This document shows positions 27,601-42,000 of a stretch of 64,000 nt of DNA, one piece after another. Positions within the stretch are counted from its first letter, which is position 1, and the number at the start of each line of letters is the position of its first letter. Source of the DNA: Axinella damicornis (Eukaryota; Porifera; Demospongiae; Axinellida; Axinellidae); assembly GCA_963931865.1 (NCBI GenBank), contig OZ007506.1, positions 8,046,934 through 8,110,933 on the forward strand. Direction: 5' to 3'. Made by a program: the position numbers and the translations under genes. The notes below the pieces were generated by a model that saw only the letters and a list, made by a program, of their open reading frames with translations, ran no database searches and was not told where the DNA came from.

Positions 27601-30600
27601 GCTCTACCTCTGCTCTACCTGGCTCTACCTCTGCTCTACCTGGCTCTACCTCTGCTCTACCTCTGCTCTACCTGGCTCTACCTCTGCTCTACCTCTGCTC
27701 TACCTGGCTCTACCTCTGCTCTACCTGGCTCTACCTCTGCTCTACCTGGATCTACCTGGCTCTACCTCTGCTCTACCTGGCTCTACCTCTGCTCTACCTG
27801 GCTCTACCTCTGCTCTACCTGGCTCTACCTGGCTCTACCTCTGCTCTACCTGGCTCTACATCTGCTCTACATGGCTCTACCTCTTCTCTACCTCTGCTCT
27901 ACCTGGCTCTACCTCTGCTCTACCTCTGCTCTACCTGGCTCTACCTCTGCTCTACCTGGCTCTACCTCTGCTCTACCTGGCTCTACCTGGCTCTACCTCT
28001 GCTCTACCTGGCTCTACCTCTGCTCTACCTGGCTCTACCTCTGCTCTACCTGACTCTACCTCTGCTCTACCGGGCTCTACCTGGCTGTACCTCTGCTCTA
28101 CCTGGCTCTACCTGGCTCTACCTCTGCTCTACCTGGCTCTACCTCTGCTCTACCTGGCTCTACCTCTGCTCTACCTCTGCTCTACCTGGCTCCACCTCTG
28201 CTCTACCTCTGCTCTACCTGGCTCTACCTCTGCTCTACCTCTGCTCTACCTGGCTCTACCTCTGCTTTACCTCTGCTCTACCTGGCTCTACCTCTGCTCT
28301 ACCTGGCTCTACCTCTGCTCTACCTGGCTCTACCTCTGCTCTACCTCTGCTCTACCTGGCTCTACCTCTGCTCTACCTCTGCTCTACCTAGCTCTACCTC
28401 TGCTCTACCTGGCTCTACCTCTGCTCTACCTGGCTCTACCTGGCTCTACCTCTGCTCTACCTGGCTCTACCTCTGCTCTACCTGGCTCTACCTCTGCTCT
28501 ACCACTGCTCTACCTGGCTCTACCTCTGCTCTACCTGGCTCTACCTCTGCTCTACCTGGCTCTACCTCTGCTCTACCTCTGCTCTACCTGGCTCTACTTC
28601 TGCTCTACCTCTGCTCTACCTGGCTCTACCTCTGCTCTACCTCTGCTCTACCTGGCTCTACCTCTGCTCTACCTGGCTCTACCTCTGCTCTACATCGCTC
28701 TACCTGGCTCTACCTCTGCTCTACCTGGCTCTTCCTCTGCTCTACCTGGCTCTACCTCTGCTCTACCTGGCTCTACCTCTGCTCTACCTCTGCTCCACCT
28801 GGCTCTACCTCTGCTCTACCTCTGCTCTACCTGGCTCTACCTGGCTCTACCTCAGCTCTACCTGGCTCTACCTCTGCTCTACCTGGCTCTACCTCTGCTC
28901 TACCTCTGCTCTACCAGGCTCTACCTCTGCTCTACCTCTGCTCTACCTGGCTCTACCTCTGCTCTACCTCGCTCTACCTCTGCTCTACCTGGCTCTACCT
29001 GGCTCTACCTCTGCTCTACCTGGCTCTACCTCTGCTCTACCTGGCTCTACCTCTGCTCTACCTGGCTCTACCTCTGCTCTACCTCTGCTCTACCTGGCTC
29101 TACCTCTGCTCTACCTGGCTCTACCTCTGCTCTACCTGGCTCTACCTCTGCTCTACCTCTGCTCTACCTGGCTCTACCTCTGCTCTACCTCTGCTCTACC
29201 TGGCTCTACTTCTGCTCTACCTCTGCTCTACCTGGCTCTACCTCTGCTCTACCTCTGCTCTACCTGGCTCTACCTGGCTCTACCTCTGCTCTACCTGGCT
29301 CTACCTCTGCTCTACCTGGCTCTACCTCTGCTCTACCTGGCTCTGCCTGGCTCTACCTCTGCTCTACCTGGCTCTACCTCTGCTCTACCTGGCTCTACCT
29401 CTGCTCTACCTGGCTCTACCTCTGCTCTACCGGGCTCTACCTGGCTGTACCTCTGCTCTACCTGGCTCTACCTGGCTCTACCTCTGCTCTACCTGGCTCT
29501 ACCTCTGCTCTACCTGGCTCTACCTCTGCTCTACCTCTGCTCTACCTGGCTCCACCTCTGCTCTACCTCTGCTCTACCTGGCTCTACCTCTGCTCTACCT
29601 CTGCTCTACCTGGCTCTACCTCTGCTTTACCTCTGCTCTACCTGGCTCTACCTCTGCTCTACCTGGCTCTACCTCTGCTCTACCTGGCTCTACCTCTGCT
29701 CTACCTCTGCTCTACCTGGCTCTACCTCTGCTCTACCTCTGCTCTACCTAGCTCTACCTCTGCTCTACCTGGCTCTACCTCTTCTCTACCTGGCTCTACC
29801 TGGCTCTACCTCTGCTCTACCTGGCTCTACCTCTGCTCTACCTGGCTCTACCTCTGCTCTACCACTGCTCTACCTGGCTCTACCTCTGCTCTACCAGGCT
29901 CTACCTTTGCTCTACCTGGCTCTACCTCTGCTCTATTTCTGCTCTACCTGGCTCTACTTCTGCTCTACCTCTGCTCTACCTGGCTCTACCTCTGCTCTAC
30001 CTCTGCTCTACCTGGCTCTACCTCTGCTCTACCTGGCTCTACCTCTGCTCTACCTGGCTCTACCTGGCTCTACCTCTGCTCTACCTTGCTCTTCCTCTGC
30101 TCTACCTGGCTCTACCTCTGCTCTACCTGGCTCTACCTCTGCTCTACCTCTGCTCCACCTGGCTCTACCTCTGCTCTACCTCTGCTCTACCTGGCTCTAC
30201 CTGGCTCTACCTCTGCTCTACCTGGCTCTACCTCTGCTCTACCTGGCTCTACCTCTGCTCTACCTCTGCTCTACCAGGCTCTACCTCTGCTCTACCTCTG
30301 CTCTACCTGGCTCTACCTCTGCTCTACCTCGCTCTACCTCTGCTCTACCTGGCTCTACCTGGCTCTACCTCTGCTCTACCTGGCTCTACCTCTGCTCTAC
30401 CTGGCTCTACCTCTGCTCTACCTGGCTCTACCTCTGCTCTACCTCTGCTCTACCTGGCTCTACCTGGCTATACCTCTGCTCTACCTGGCTCTACCTCTGC
30501 TCTACCTGGCTCTACCTCTGCTCTACCTCTGCTCTACCTGGCTCTACCTCTGCTCTACCTCTGCTCTACCTGGCTCTACCTCTGCTCTACCTCTGTTCTA

Positions 30601-33600
30601 CCTGGCTCTACCTGGCTCTACCTCTGCTCTACCTGGCTCTACCTCTGCTCTACCTGGCTCTACCTCTGCTCTACCGGGCTCTACCTGGCTGTACCTCTGC
30701 TCTACCTGGCTCTATCTGGCTCTACCTCTGCTCTACCTGGCTCTACCTCTGCTCTACCTGGCTCTACCTCTGCTCTACCTGGCTCTACCTGGCTCTACCT
30801 CTGCTCTACCTGGCTCTACATCTGCTCTACATGGCTCTACCTCTTCTCTACCTCTGCTCTACCTGGCTCTACCTCTGCTCTACCTCTGCTCTACCTGGCT
30901 CTACCTCTGCTCTACCTGGCTCTACCTCTGCTCTACCTGGCTCTACCTGGCTCTACCTCTGCTCTACCTCTGCTCTACCTGGCTCTACCTCTGCTCTACC
31001 TGACTCTACCTCTGCTCTACCGGGCTCTACCTGGCTGTACCTCTGCTCTACCTGGCTCTACCTGGCTCTACCTCTGCTCTACCTGGCTCTACCTCTGCTC
31101 TACCTGGCTCTACCTCTGCTCTACCTGGCTCTACCTGGCTCCACCTCTGCTCTACCTCTGCTCTACCTGGCTCTACCTCTGCTCTACCTCTGCTCTACCT
31201 GGCTCTACCTCTGCTTTACCTCTGCTCTACCTGGCTCTACCTCTGCTCTACCTGGCTCTACCTCTGCTCTACCTGGCTTTACCTCTGCTCTACCTCTGCT
31301 CTACCTGGCTCTACCTCTGCTCTAACTCTGCTCTACCTAGCTCTACCTCTGCTCTACCTGGCTCTACCTCTGCTCTACCTGGCTCTACCTGGCTCTACCT
31401 CTGCTCTACCTGGCTCTACCTCTGCTCTACCTGGCTCTACCTCTGCTCTACCACTGCTCTACCTGGCTCTACCTCTGCTCTACCTGGCTCTACCTCTGCT
31501 CTACCTGGCTCTACCTCTGCTCTACCTCTGCTCTACCTGGCTCTACTTCTGCTCTACCTCTGCTCTACCTGGCTCTACCTCTGCTCTACCTCTGCTCTAC
31601 CTGGCTCTACCTCTGCTCTACCTGGCTCTACCTCTGCTCTACATGGCTCTACCTGGCTCTACCTCTGCTCTACCTGGCTCTTCCTCTGCTCTACCTGGCT
31701 CTACCTCTGCTCTACCTGGCTCTACCTCTGCTCTACCTCTGCTCCACCTGGCTCTACCTCTGCTCTACCTCTGCTCTACCTGGCTCTACCTCTGCTCTAC
31801 CTGGCTCTACCTCTGCTCTACATGGCTCTACCTGGCTCTACCTCTGCTCTACCTGGCTCTTCCTCTGCTCTACCTGGCTCTACCTCTGCTCTACCTGGCT
31901 CTACCTCTGCTCTACCTCTGCTCCACCTGGCTCTACCTCTGCTCTACCTCTGCTCTACCTGGCTCTACCTGGCTCTACCTCTGCTCTACCTGGCTCTACC
32001 TCTGCTCTACCTGGCTCTACCTCTGCTCTACCTCTGCTCTACCAGGCTCTACCTCTGCTCTACCTCTGCTCTACCTGGCTCTACCTCTGCTCTACCCTGC
32101 TCTACCTCTGCTCTACCTGGGTCTACCTGGCTCTACCTCTGCTCTACCTGGCTCTACCTCTGCTCTACCTGGCTCTACCTCTGCTCTACCTGGCTCTACC
32201 TCTGCTCTACCTCTGCTCTACCTGGCTCTACCTCTGCTCTACCTGGCTCTACCTCTGCTCTACCTGGCTCTACCTCTGCTCTACCTCTGCTCTACCTGGC
32301 TCTACCTCTTCTCTACCTCTGCTCTACCTGGCTCTACTTCTGCTCTACCTCTGCTCTACCTGGCTCTACCTCTGCTCTACCTCTGCTCTACCTGGCTCTA
32401 CCTGGCTCTACCTCTGCTCTACCTGGCTCTACCTCTGCTCTACCTGGCTCTACCTCTGCTCTACCGGGCTCTACCTGGTTGTACCTCTGCTCTACCTGGC
32501 TCTACCTGGCTCTACCTCTGCTCTACCTGGCTCTACCTCTGCTCTATCTGGCTCTACCTCTGCTCTACCTTGCTCTACCTCTGCTCTACCTCTGCTCTAC
32601 CTGGCTCTACCTCTGCTCTACCTCTGCTCTACCTGGCTCTACCTGGCTCTACCTCTGCTCTACCTGGCTCTACCTCTGCTCTACCTGGCTCTACCTGGCT
32701 CTACCTCTGCTCTACCTGGCTCTACCTCTGCTCTACCTGGCTCTATTTCTGCTCTACCTCTGCTCTACCTGGCTCTACCTCTGCTCTACCTCTGCTCTAC
32801 CTGGCTCTACCTCTGCTCTACCTGGCTCTACCTCTGCTCTACCTGGCTCTACCTGGCTCTACCTCTGCTCTACCTGGCTCTACCTCTGCTCTACCTGGCT
32901 CTACCTCTGCTCTACCTGGCTCTACCTCTGCTCTACCTGGCTCTACCTCTGCTCTACCTCTGCTCTACCTGGCTCTACCTGGCTCTACCTCTGCTCTACC
33001 TGGCTCTACCTCTGCTCTACCTGGCTCTACCTCTGCTCTACCTCTGCTCTACCTGGCTCTACCTCTGCTCTACCTCTGCTCTACCTGGCTCTACCTCTGC
33101 TCTACCTCTGCTCTACCTGGCTCTACCTCTGCTCTACCTCTGCTCTACCTGGCTCTACCTCTGCTCTACCTTGCTCTACCTCTGCTCTACCTCTGCTCTA
33201 CCTGGCTCTACCTCTGCTCTACCTCTGCTCTACCTGGCTCTACCTGGCTCTACCTCTGCTCTACCTGGCTCTACCTCTGCTCTACCTGGCTCTACCTGGC
33301 TCTACCTCTGCTCTACCTGGCTCTACCTCTGCTCTACCTGGCTCTATTTCTGCTCTACCTTTGCTCTACCTGGCTCTACCTCTGCTCTACCTCTGCTCTA
33401 CCTGGCTCTACCTCTGCTCTACCTGGCTCTACCTCCGCTCTACCTGGCTCTACCTGGCTTTACCTCTGCTCTACCTGGCTCTACCTCTGCTCTACCTGGC
33501 TCTACCTGGCTCTACCTCTGCTCTACCTGGCTCTACCTCTGCTCTACCTGGCTCTACCTCTGTTCTACCTGGCTCTACCTCTGCTCTACCTCTGCTCTAC

Positions 33601-36097
33601 CTGGCTCTACCTCTGCTCTACCTCTGCTCTACCTGGCTCTACCTCTGCTCTACCTGGCTGTACCTCTGCTCTACCTGGCTCTACCTGGCTCTACCTCTGC
33701 TCTACCTGGCTCTACCTCTGCACTACCTGGCTCTACCTCTGCTCTACCTCTGCTCTACCTGGCTCTACCTCTGCTCTACCTCTGCTCTACCTGGCTCTAC
33801 CTGGCTGTACCTCTGCTCTACCTGGCTCTACCTCTGCTCTACCTGGCTCTACCTATTCTCTACCTCTGCTCTACATGGCTCTACCTCTGCTCTACCTCTG
33901 CTCTACCTGGCTCTACCACTGCTCTACCTGGCTCTACCTCTGCTCTACCACTGCTCTACCTGGCTCCACCTCTGCTCTACCTCTGCTCTACCTGGCTCTA
34001 CCTCTGCTCTACCTCTGCTCTACCTGGCTCTACCTCTGCTTTACCTCTGCTCTACCTGGCTCTACCTCTGCTCTACCTGGCTCTACCTCTGCTCTACCTG
34101 GCTCTACCTCTGCTCTACCTGGCTCTACCTCTGTTCTACCTGGCTCTACCTCTGCTCTACCTCTGCTCTACCTGGCTCTACCTCTGCTCTACCTCTGCTC
34201 TACCTGGCTCTACCTCTGCTCTACCTGGCTGTACCTCTGCTCTACCTGGCTCTACCTGGCTCTACCTCTGCTCTACCTGGCTCTACCTCTGCTCTACCTG
34301 GCTCTACCTCTGCTCTACCTCTGCTCTACCTGGCTCTACCTCATCTCTACCTCTGCTCTACCTGGCTCTACCTGGCTGTACCTCTGCTCTACCTGGCTCT
34401 ACCTCTGCTCTACCTGGCTCTACCTCTGCTCTACCTCTGCTCTATATGGCTCTTCCTCTGCTCTACCTCTGCTCTACCTGGCTCTACCTCTGCTCTACCT
34501 GGCTCTACCTCTGCTCTACCTGGATCTACCTGGCTCTACCTCTGCTTTACCTCTGCTCTACCTGGCTCTACCTGGCTCTACCTCTGCTCTACCTGGCTCT
34601 ACCTCTGCTCTACCTGGCTCTACCTCTGCTTTACCTGGCTCTACCTGGCTCTACCTCTGCTCTACCTGGCTCTACATCTGCTCTACATGGCTCTACCTCT
34701 TCTCTACCTCTGCTCTACCTGGCTCTACCTCTGCTCTACCTCTGCTCTACCTGGCTCTACCTCTGCTCTACCTGGCTCTACCTCTGCTCTACCTGGCTCT
34801 GCCTGGCTCTACCTCTGCTCTACCTGGCTCTACCTCTGCTCTACCTGGCTCTACCTCTGCTCTACCTGGCTCTACCTCTGCTCTACCGGGCTCTACCTGG
34901 CTGTACCTCTGCTCTACCTGGCTCTACCTGGCTCTACCTCTGCTCTACCTGGCTCTACCTCTGCTCTACCTGGCTCTACCTCTGCTCTACCTCTGCTCTA
35001 CCTGGCTCCACCTCTGCTCTACCTCTGCTCTACCTGGCTCTACCTCTGCTCTACCTCTGCTCTACCTGGCTCTACCTCTGCTTTACCTCTGCTCTACCTG
35101 GCTCTACCTCTGCTCTACCTGGCTCTACCTCTGCTCTACCTGGCTCTACCTCTGCTCTACCTCTGCTCTACCTGGCTCTACCTCTGCTCTACCTCTGCTC
35201 TACCTAGCTCTACCTCTGCTCTACCTGGCTCTACCTCTTCTCTACCTGGCTCTACCTGGCTCTACCTCTGCTCTACCTGGCTCTACCTCTGCTCTACCTG
35301 GCTCTACCTCTGCTCTACCACTGCTCTACCTGGCTCTACCTCTGCTCTACCAGGCTCTACCTCTGCTCTACCTGGCTCTACCTCTGCTCTACCTCTGCTC
35401 TACCTGGCTCTACTTCTGCTCTACCTCTGCTCTACCTGGCTCTACCTCTGCTCTACCTCTGCTCTACCTGGCTCTACCTCTGCTCTACCTGGCTCTACCT
35501 CTGCTCTACCTGGCTCTACCTGGCTCTACCTCTGCTCTACCTTGCTCTTCCTCTGCTCTACCTGGCTCTACCTCTGCTCTACCTGGCTCTACCTCTGCTC
35601 TACCTCTGCTCCACCTGGCTCTACCTCTGCTCTACCTCTGCTCTACCTGGCTCTACCTGGCTCTACCTCTGCTCTACCTGGCTCTACCTCTGCTCTACCT
35701 GGCTCTACCTCTGCTCTACCTCTGCTCTACCAGGCTCTACCTCTGCTCTACCTCTGCTCTACCTGGCTCTACCTCTGCTCTACCTCGCTCTACCTCTGCT
35801 CTACCTGGCTCTACCTGGCTCTACCTCTGCTCTACCTGGCTCTACCTCTGCTCTACCTGGCTCTACCTCTGCTCTACCTGGCTCTACCTCTGCTCTACCT
35901 CTGCTCTACCTGGCTCTACCTGGCTATACCTCTGCTCTACCTGGCTCTACCTCTGCTCTACCTGGCTCTACCTCTGCTCTACCTGGCTCTACCTCTGCTC
36001 TACCTCTGCTCTACCTGGCTCTACCTCTGCTCTACCTCTGCTCTACCTAGCTCTACCTCTGCTCTACCTGGCTCTACCTCTGCTCTACCTGGCTCTA

Positions 36098-39000
36098 CGT
36101 GGCTCTACCTCTGCTCTACCTGGCTCTACCTCTGCTCTACCTGGCTCTACCTCTGCTCTACCACTGCTCTACCTGGCTCTACCTCTGCTCTACCTGGCTC
36201 TACCTCTGCTCTACCTGGCTCTACCTCTGCTTCTACCTCTGCTCTACCTGGCTTTACCTCTGCTCTACCTCTGCTCTACCTGGCTCTTCCTCTGCTCTAC
36301 CTCTGCTCTACCTGGCTCTACCTCTGCTCTACCTGGCTCTACCTGGCTCTACCTCTGCTCTACCTGGCTCTACCTCTGCTCTACCTGGCTCTACCTGGCT
36401 CTACCTCTGCTCTACCTGGCTCTACCTCTGCTCTACCTGGCTCTACCTCTGCTCTACCTCTGCTCTACCTGGCTCTACCTCTGCTCTACCTCTGCTCTAC
36501 CTAGCTCTACCTCTGCTCTACCTGGCTCTACCTCTGCTCTACCTGGCTCTACCTGGCTCTACCTCTGCTTTACCTGGCTCTACCTCTGCTCTACCTGGCT
36601 CTACCTCTGCTCTACCACTGCTCTACCTGGCTCTACCTCTGCTCTACCTGGCTCTACCTCTGCTCTACCTGGCTCTACCTCTGCTCTACCTCTGCTCTAC
36701 CTGGCTCTACTTCTGCTCTACCTCTGCTCTACCTGGCTCTACCTCTGCTCTACCTCTGCTCTACCTGGCTCTACCTCTGCTCTACCTGGCTCTACCTCTG
36801 CTCTACCTGGCTCTACCTGGCTCTACCTCTGCTCTACCTTGCTCTTCCTCTGCTCTACCTGGCTCTACCTCTGCTCTACCTGGCTCTACCTCTGCTCTAC
36901 CTCTGCTCCACCTGGCTCTACCTCTGCTCTACCTCTGCTCTACCTGGCTCTACCTGGCTCTACCTCTGCTCTACCTGGCTCTACCTCTGCTCTACCTGGC
37001 TCTACCTCTGCTCTACCTCTGCTCTACCAGGCTCTACCTCTGCTCTACCTCTGCTCTACCTGGCTCTACCTCTGTTCTACCTCGCTCTACCTCTGCTCTA
37101 CCTGGCTCTACCTGGCTCTACCTCTGCTCTACCTGGCTCTACCTCTGCTCTACCTGGCTCTACCTCTGCTCTACCTGGCTCTACCTCTGCTCTACCTCTG
37201 CTCTACCTAGCTTTACCTGGCTCTACCTCTGCTCTACCTGGCTCTACCTCTGCTCTACCTGGCTCTACCTCTGCTCTACCTCTGCTCTACCTGGCTCTAC
37301 CTCTGCTCTACCTCTGCTCTACCTGGCTCTACCTCTGCTCTACCTCTGCTCTACCTGGCTCTACCTCTGCTCTACCTCTGCTCTACCTGGCTCTACCTGG
37401 CTCTACCTCTGCTCTACCTGGCTCTACCTCTGCTCTACCTCTGCTCTACCTGGCTCTACCTGGCTCTACCTCTGATCTACCTGGCTCTACCTCTGCTCTA
37501 CCTGGCTCTACCTCTGCTCTACCTCTGCTCTACCAGGCTCTACCTCTGCTCTACCTCTGCTCTACCTGGCTCTACCTCTGTTCTACCTCGCTCTACCTCT
37601 GCTCTACCTGGCTCTACCTGGCTCTACCTCTGCTCTACCTGGCTCTACCTCTGCTCTACCTGGTTCTACCTCTGCTCTACCTGGCTCTACCTCTGCTCTA
37701 CCTCTGCTCTACCTAGCTCTACCTGGCTCTACCTCTGCTCTACCTGGCTCTACCTCTGCTCTACCTGGCTTTACCTCTGCTCTACCTCTGCTCTACCTGG
37801 CTCTACCTCTGCTTTACCTCTGCTCTACCTGGCTCTACCTCTTCTCTACCTCTGCTCTACCTGGCTCTACCTCTGCTCTACCTCTGCTCTACCTGGCTCT
37901 ACCTGGCTCTACCTCTGCTCTACCTGGCTCTACCTCTGCTCTACCTGGCTCTACCTCTGCTCTACCGGGCTCTACCTGGCTGTACCTCTGCTCTACCTGG
38001 CTATACCTGGCTCTACCTCTGCTCTACCTGGCTCTACCTCTGCTCTATCTGGCTCTACCTCTGCTCTACCTTGCTCTACCTCTGCTCTACCTCTTCTCTA
38101 CCTGGCTCTACCTCTGCTCTACCTCTGCTCTACCTGGCTCTACCTGGCTCTACCTCTGCTCTACCTGGCTCTACCTCTGCTCTACCTGGCTCTACCTGGC
38201 TCTACCTCTGCTCTACCTGGCTCTACCTCTGGTCTACCTGGCTCTATTTCTGCTCTACCTCTGCTCTACCTGGCTCTACCTCTGCTCTACCTCTGCTCTA
38301 CCTGGCTCTACCTCTGCTCTACCTGGCTCTACCTCTGCTCTACCTGGCTCTACCTGGCTCTACCTCTGCTCTACCTGGCTCTACCTCTGCTCTACCTGGC
38401 TCTACCTGGCTCTACCTCTGCTCTACCTGGCTCTACCTCTGCTCTACCTGGCTCTACCTCTGTTCTACCTGGCTCTACCTCTGCTCTACCTCTGCTCTAC
38501 CTGGCTCTACCTCTTCTCTACCTCTGCTCTACCTGGCTCTACCTCTGCTCTACCTGGCTGTACCTCTGCTCTACCTGGCTCTACCTGGCTCTACCTCTGC
38601 TCTACCTGGCTCTACCTCTGCTCTACCTGGCTCTACCTCTGCTCTACCTCTGCTCTACCTGGCTCTACCTCTGCTCTACCTCTGCTCTACCTGGCTCTAC
38701 CTGGCTCTACCTCTGCTCTACCTGGCTCTACCTCTGCTCTACCTGGCTCTACCTCTGCTCTACCTGGCTCTACCTCTGCTCTACCTCTGCTCTACCTGGC
38801 TCTACCTCTTCTCTACCTCTGCTCTACCTGGCTCTACCTCTGCTCTACCTCTGTTCTACCTGGCTCTACCTGGCTCTACCTCTGCTCTACCTGGCTCTAC
38901 CTCTGCTCTACCTCTGCTCTACCTGGCTCTACCTCTGCTCTACCTCTGCTCTACCTGGCTCTACCTCTGCTCTACCTGGCTCTACCTCTGCTTTACCTGG

Positions 39001-42000
39001 CTCTACCTCTGTTCTACCTGGCTCTACCTCTGCTCTACCTCTGCTCTACCTGGCTCTACCTCTGCTCTACCTCTGCTCTACCTGGCTCTACCTCTGCTCT
39101 ACCTCTACTCTACCTGGCTTTACCTCTGCTCTACCTCTGCTCTACCTGGCTCTACCTGGCTCTACCTCTGCTCTACCTGGCTCTACCTCTGCTCTACCTG
39201 GCTCTACCTCTGCTCTACCTCTGCTCTACCTGGCTCTACCTCTGCTCTACCTCTGCTCTACCTAGCTCTACCTCTGCTCTACCTGGCTCTACCTCTGCTC
39301 TACCTGGCTCTACGTGGCTCTACCTCTGCTCTACCTGGCTCTACCTCTGCTCTACCTAGCTCTACCTCTGCTCTACCTGGCTCTACCTCTGCTCTACCTG
39401 GCTCTACGTGGCTCTACCTCTGCTCTACCTGGCTCTACCTCTGCTCTACCTGGCTCTACCTCTGCTCTACCACTGCTCTACCTGGCTCTACCTCTGCTCT
39501 ACCTGGCTCTACCTCTGCTCTACCTGGCTCTACCTCTGCTTCTACCTCTGCTCTACCTGGCTCTACCTCTGCTCTACCTCTGCTCTACCTGGCTCTTCCT
39601 CTGCTCTACCTCTCCTCTACCTGGCTCTACCTCTGCTCTACCTGGCTCTACCTGGCTCTACCTCTGCTCTACCTGGCTCTACCTCTGCTCTACCTGGCTC
39701 TACCTCTGCTCTACCTGGCTCTACCTCTGCTCTACCTCTGATCTACCTTGCTCTTCCTCTGCTCTACCTCTGCTCTACCTGGCTCTACCTGGCTCTACCT
39801 CTGCTTTACCTGGCTCTACCTCTGCTCTACCTGGCTCTACTTGTGCTCTACCTCTGCTCTACCTGGCTCTACCTCTGCTCTACCTCTGCTCTACCTGGCT
39901 CTACCTCTGCTCTACCTGTCTCTACCTCTGCTCTACCTGGCTCTACCTCTGCTCTACCTCTGCTCTACCTGGCTCCACCTCTGCTCTACCTCTGCTCTAC
40001 CTGGCTCTACCTCTGCTCTACCTCTGCTCTACCTGGCTCTACCTCTGCTTTACCTCTGCTCTACCTGGCTCTACCTCTGCTCTACCTGGCTCTACCTCTG
40101 CTCTATCTGGCTCTACCTCTGCTCTACCTCTGCTCTACCTGGCTCTACCTCTGCTCTACCTCTGCTCTACCTAGCTCTACCTCTGCTCTACCTGGCTCTA
40201 CCTCTGCTCTACCTGGCTCTACCTGGCTCTACCTCTGCTCTACCTCTGCTCTACCTGGCTCTACCTCTGCTCTACCTCTGCTCTACCTGGCACTACCTCT
40301 GCTCTACCTCTGCTCTACCTGGCTCTACCTCTGCTCTACCTCTGCTCTACCTGGCTCTACCTGGCTCTACCTCTGCTCTACCTGGCTCTACCTCTGCTCT
40401 ACCTGGCTCTACCTCTGCTCTATCTGGCTCTACCTCTGCTCTACCTTGCTCTACCTCTGCTCTACCTCTGCTCTACCTGGCTCTACCTCTGCTCTACCTC
40501 TGCTCTACCTGGCTCTACCTGGCTCTACCTCTGCTCTACCTGGCTCTACCTCTGCTCTACCTGGCTCTACCTGGCTCTACCTCTGCTCTACCTGGCTCTA
40601 CCTCTGCTCTACCTCTGCTCTACCTGGCTCTACCTCTGCTCTACCTCTGCTCTACCTGGCTCTACCTGGCTCTACCTTTTCTCTACCTGGCTCTACCTCT
40701 GCTCTACGTGGCTCTACCTCTGCTCTACCTGGCTCTACCTCTGCTCTACCTCTGCTCTACCTGGCTCTACCTCTTCTCTACCTCTGCTCTACCTGGCTCT
40801 ACCTCTGCTCTACCTCTGCTCTACCTAGCTCTACCTCTGCTCTACCTGGCTCTACCTCTGCTCTACCTGGCTCTACCTGGCTCTACCTCTGCTCTACCTC
40901 TGCTCTACCTGGCTCTACCTCTGCTCTACCTCTGCTCTACCTGGCTCTACCTCTGCTCTACCTCTGCTCTACCTGGCTCTACCTCTGCTCTACCTCTGCT
41001 CTGCCTGGCTCTACCTGGCTCTACCTCTGCTCTACCTGGCTCTACCTCTGCTCTACCTGGCTCTACCTCTGCTCTATCTGGCTCTACCTCTGCTCTACCT
41101 TGCTCTACCTCTGCTCTACCTCTGCTCTACCTGGCTCTACCTCTGCTCTACCTCTGCTCTACCTGGCTCTACCTGGCTCTACCTCTGCTCTACCTGGCTC
41201 TACCTCTGCTCTACCTGGCTCTACCTGGCTCTACCTCTGCTCTACCTGGCTCTACCTCTGCTCTACCTCTGCTCTACCTGGCTCTACCTCTGCTCTACCT
41301 CTGCTCTACCTGGCTCTACCTGGCTCTACCTCTGCTCTACCTGGCTCTACCTCTGCTCTACGTGGCTCTACCTCTGCTCTACCTGGCTCTACCTCTGCTC
41401 TACCTCTGCTCTACCTGGCTCTACCTCTTCTCTACCTCTGCTCTACCTGGCTCTACCTCTGCTCTATCTCTGTTCTACCTGGCTCTACCTGGCTCTACCT
41501 CTGCTCTACCTGGCTCTACCTCTGCTCTACCTCTGCTCTACCTGGCTCTACCTCTGCTCTACCTGGCTCTACCTCTGCTCTACCTCTGCTCTACCTAGCT
41601 CTACCTCTGCTCTACCTGGCTCTACCTCTGCTCTACCTGGCTCTACCTGGCTCTACCTCTGCTCTACCTCTGCTCTACCTGGCTCTACCTCTGCTCTACC
41701 TCTGCTTTACCTGGCTCTACCTTTGCTCTACCTCTGCTCTACCTGGCTCTACCTCTGCTCTACCTCTGCTCTACCTGGCTCTACCTGGCTCTACCTCTGC
41801 TCTACCTGGCTCTACCTCTGCTCTACCTGGCTCTACCTCTGCTCTATCTGGCTCTACCTCTGCTCTACCTTGCTCTACCTCTGCTCTACCTGGCTCTACC
41901 TCTGCTCTACCTCTGCTCTACCTGGCTCTACCTGGCTCTACCTCTGCTCTACCTGGCTCTACCTCTGCTCTACCTGGCTCTACCTGGCTCTACCTCTGCT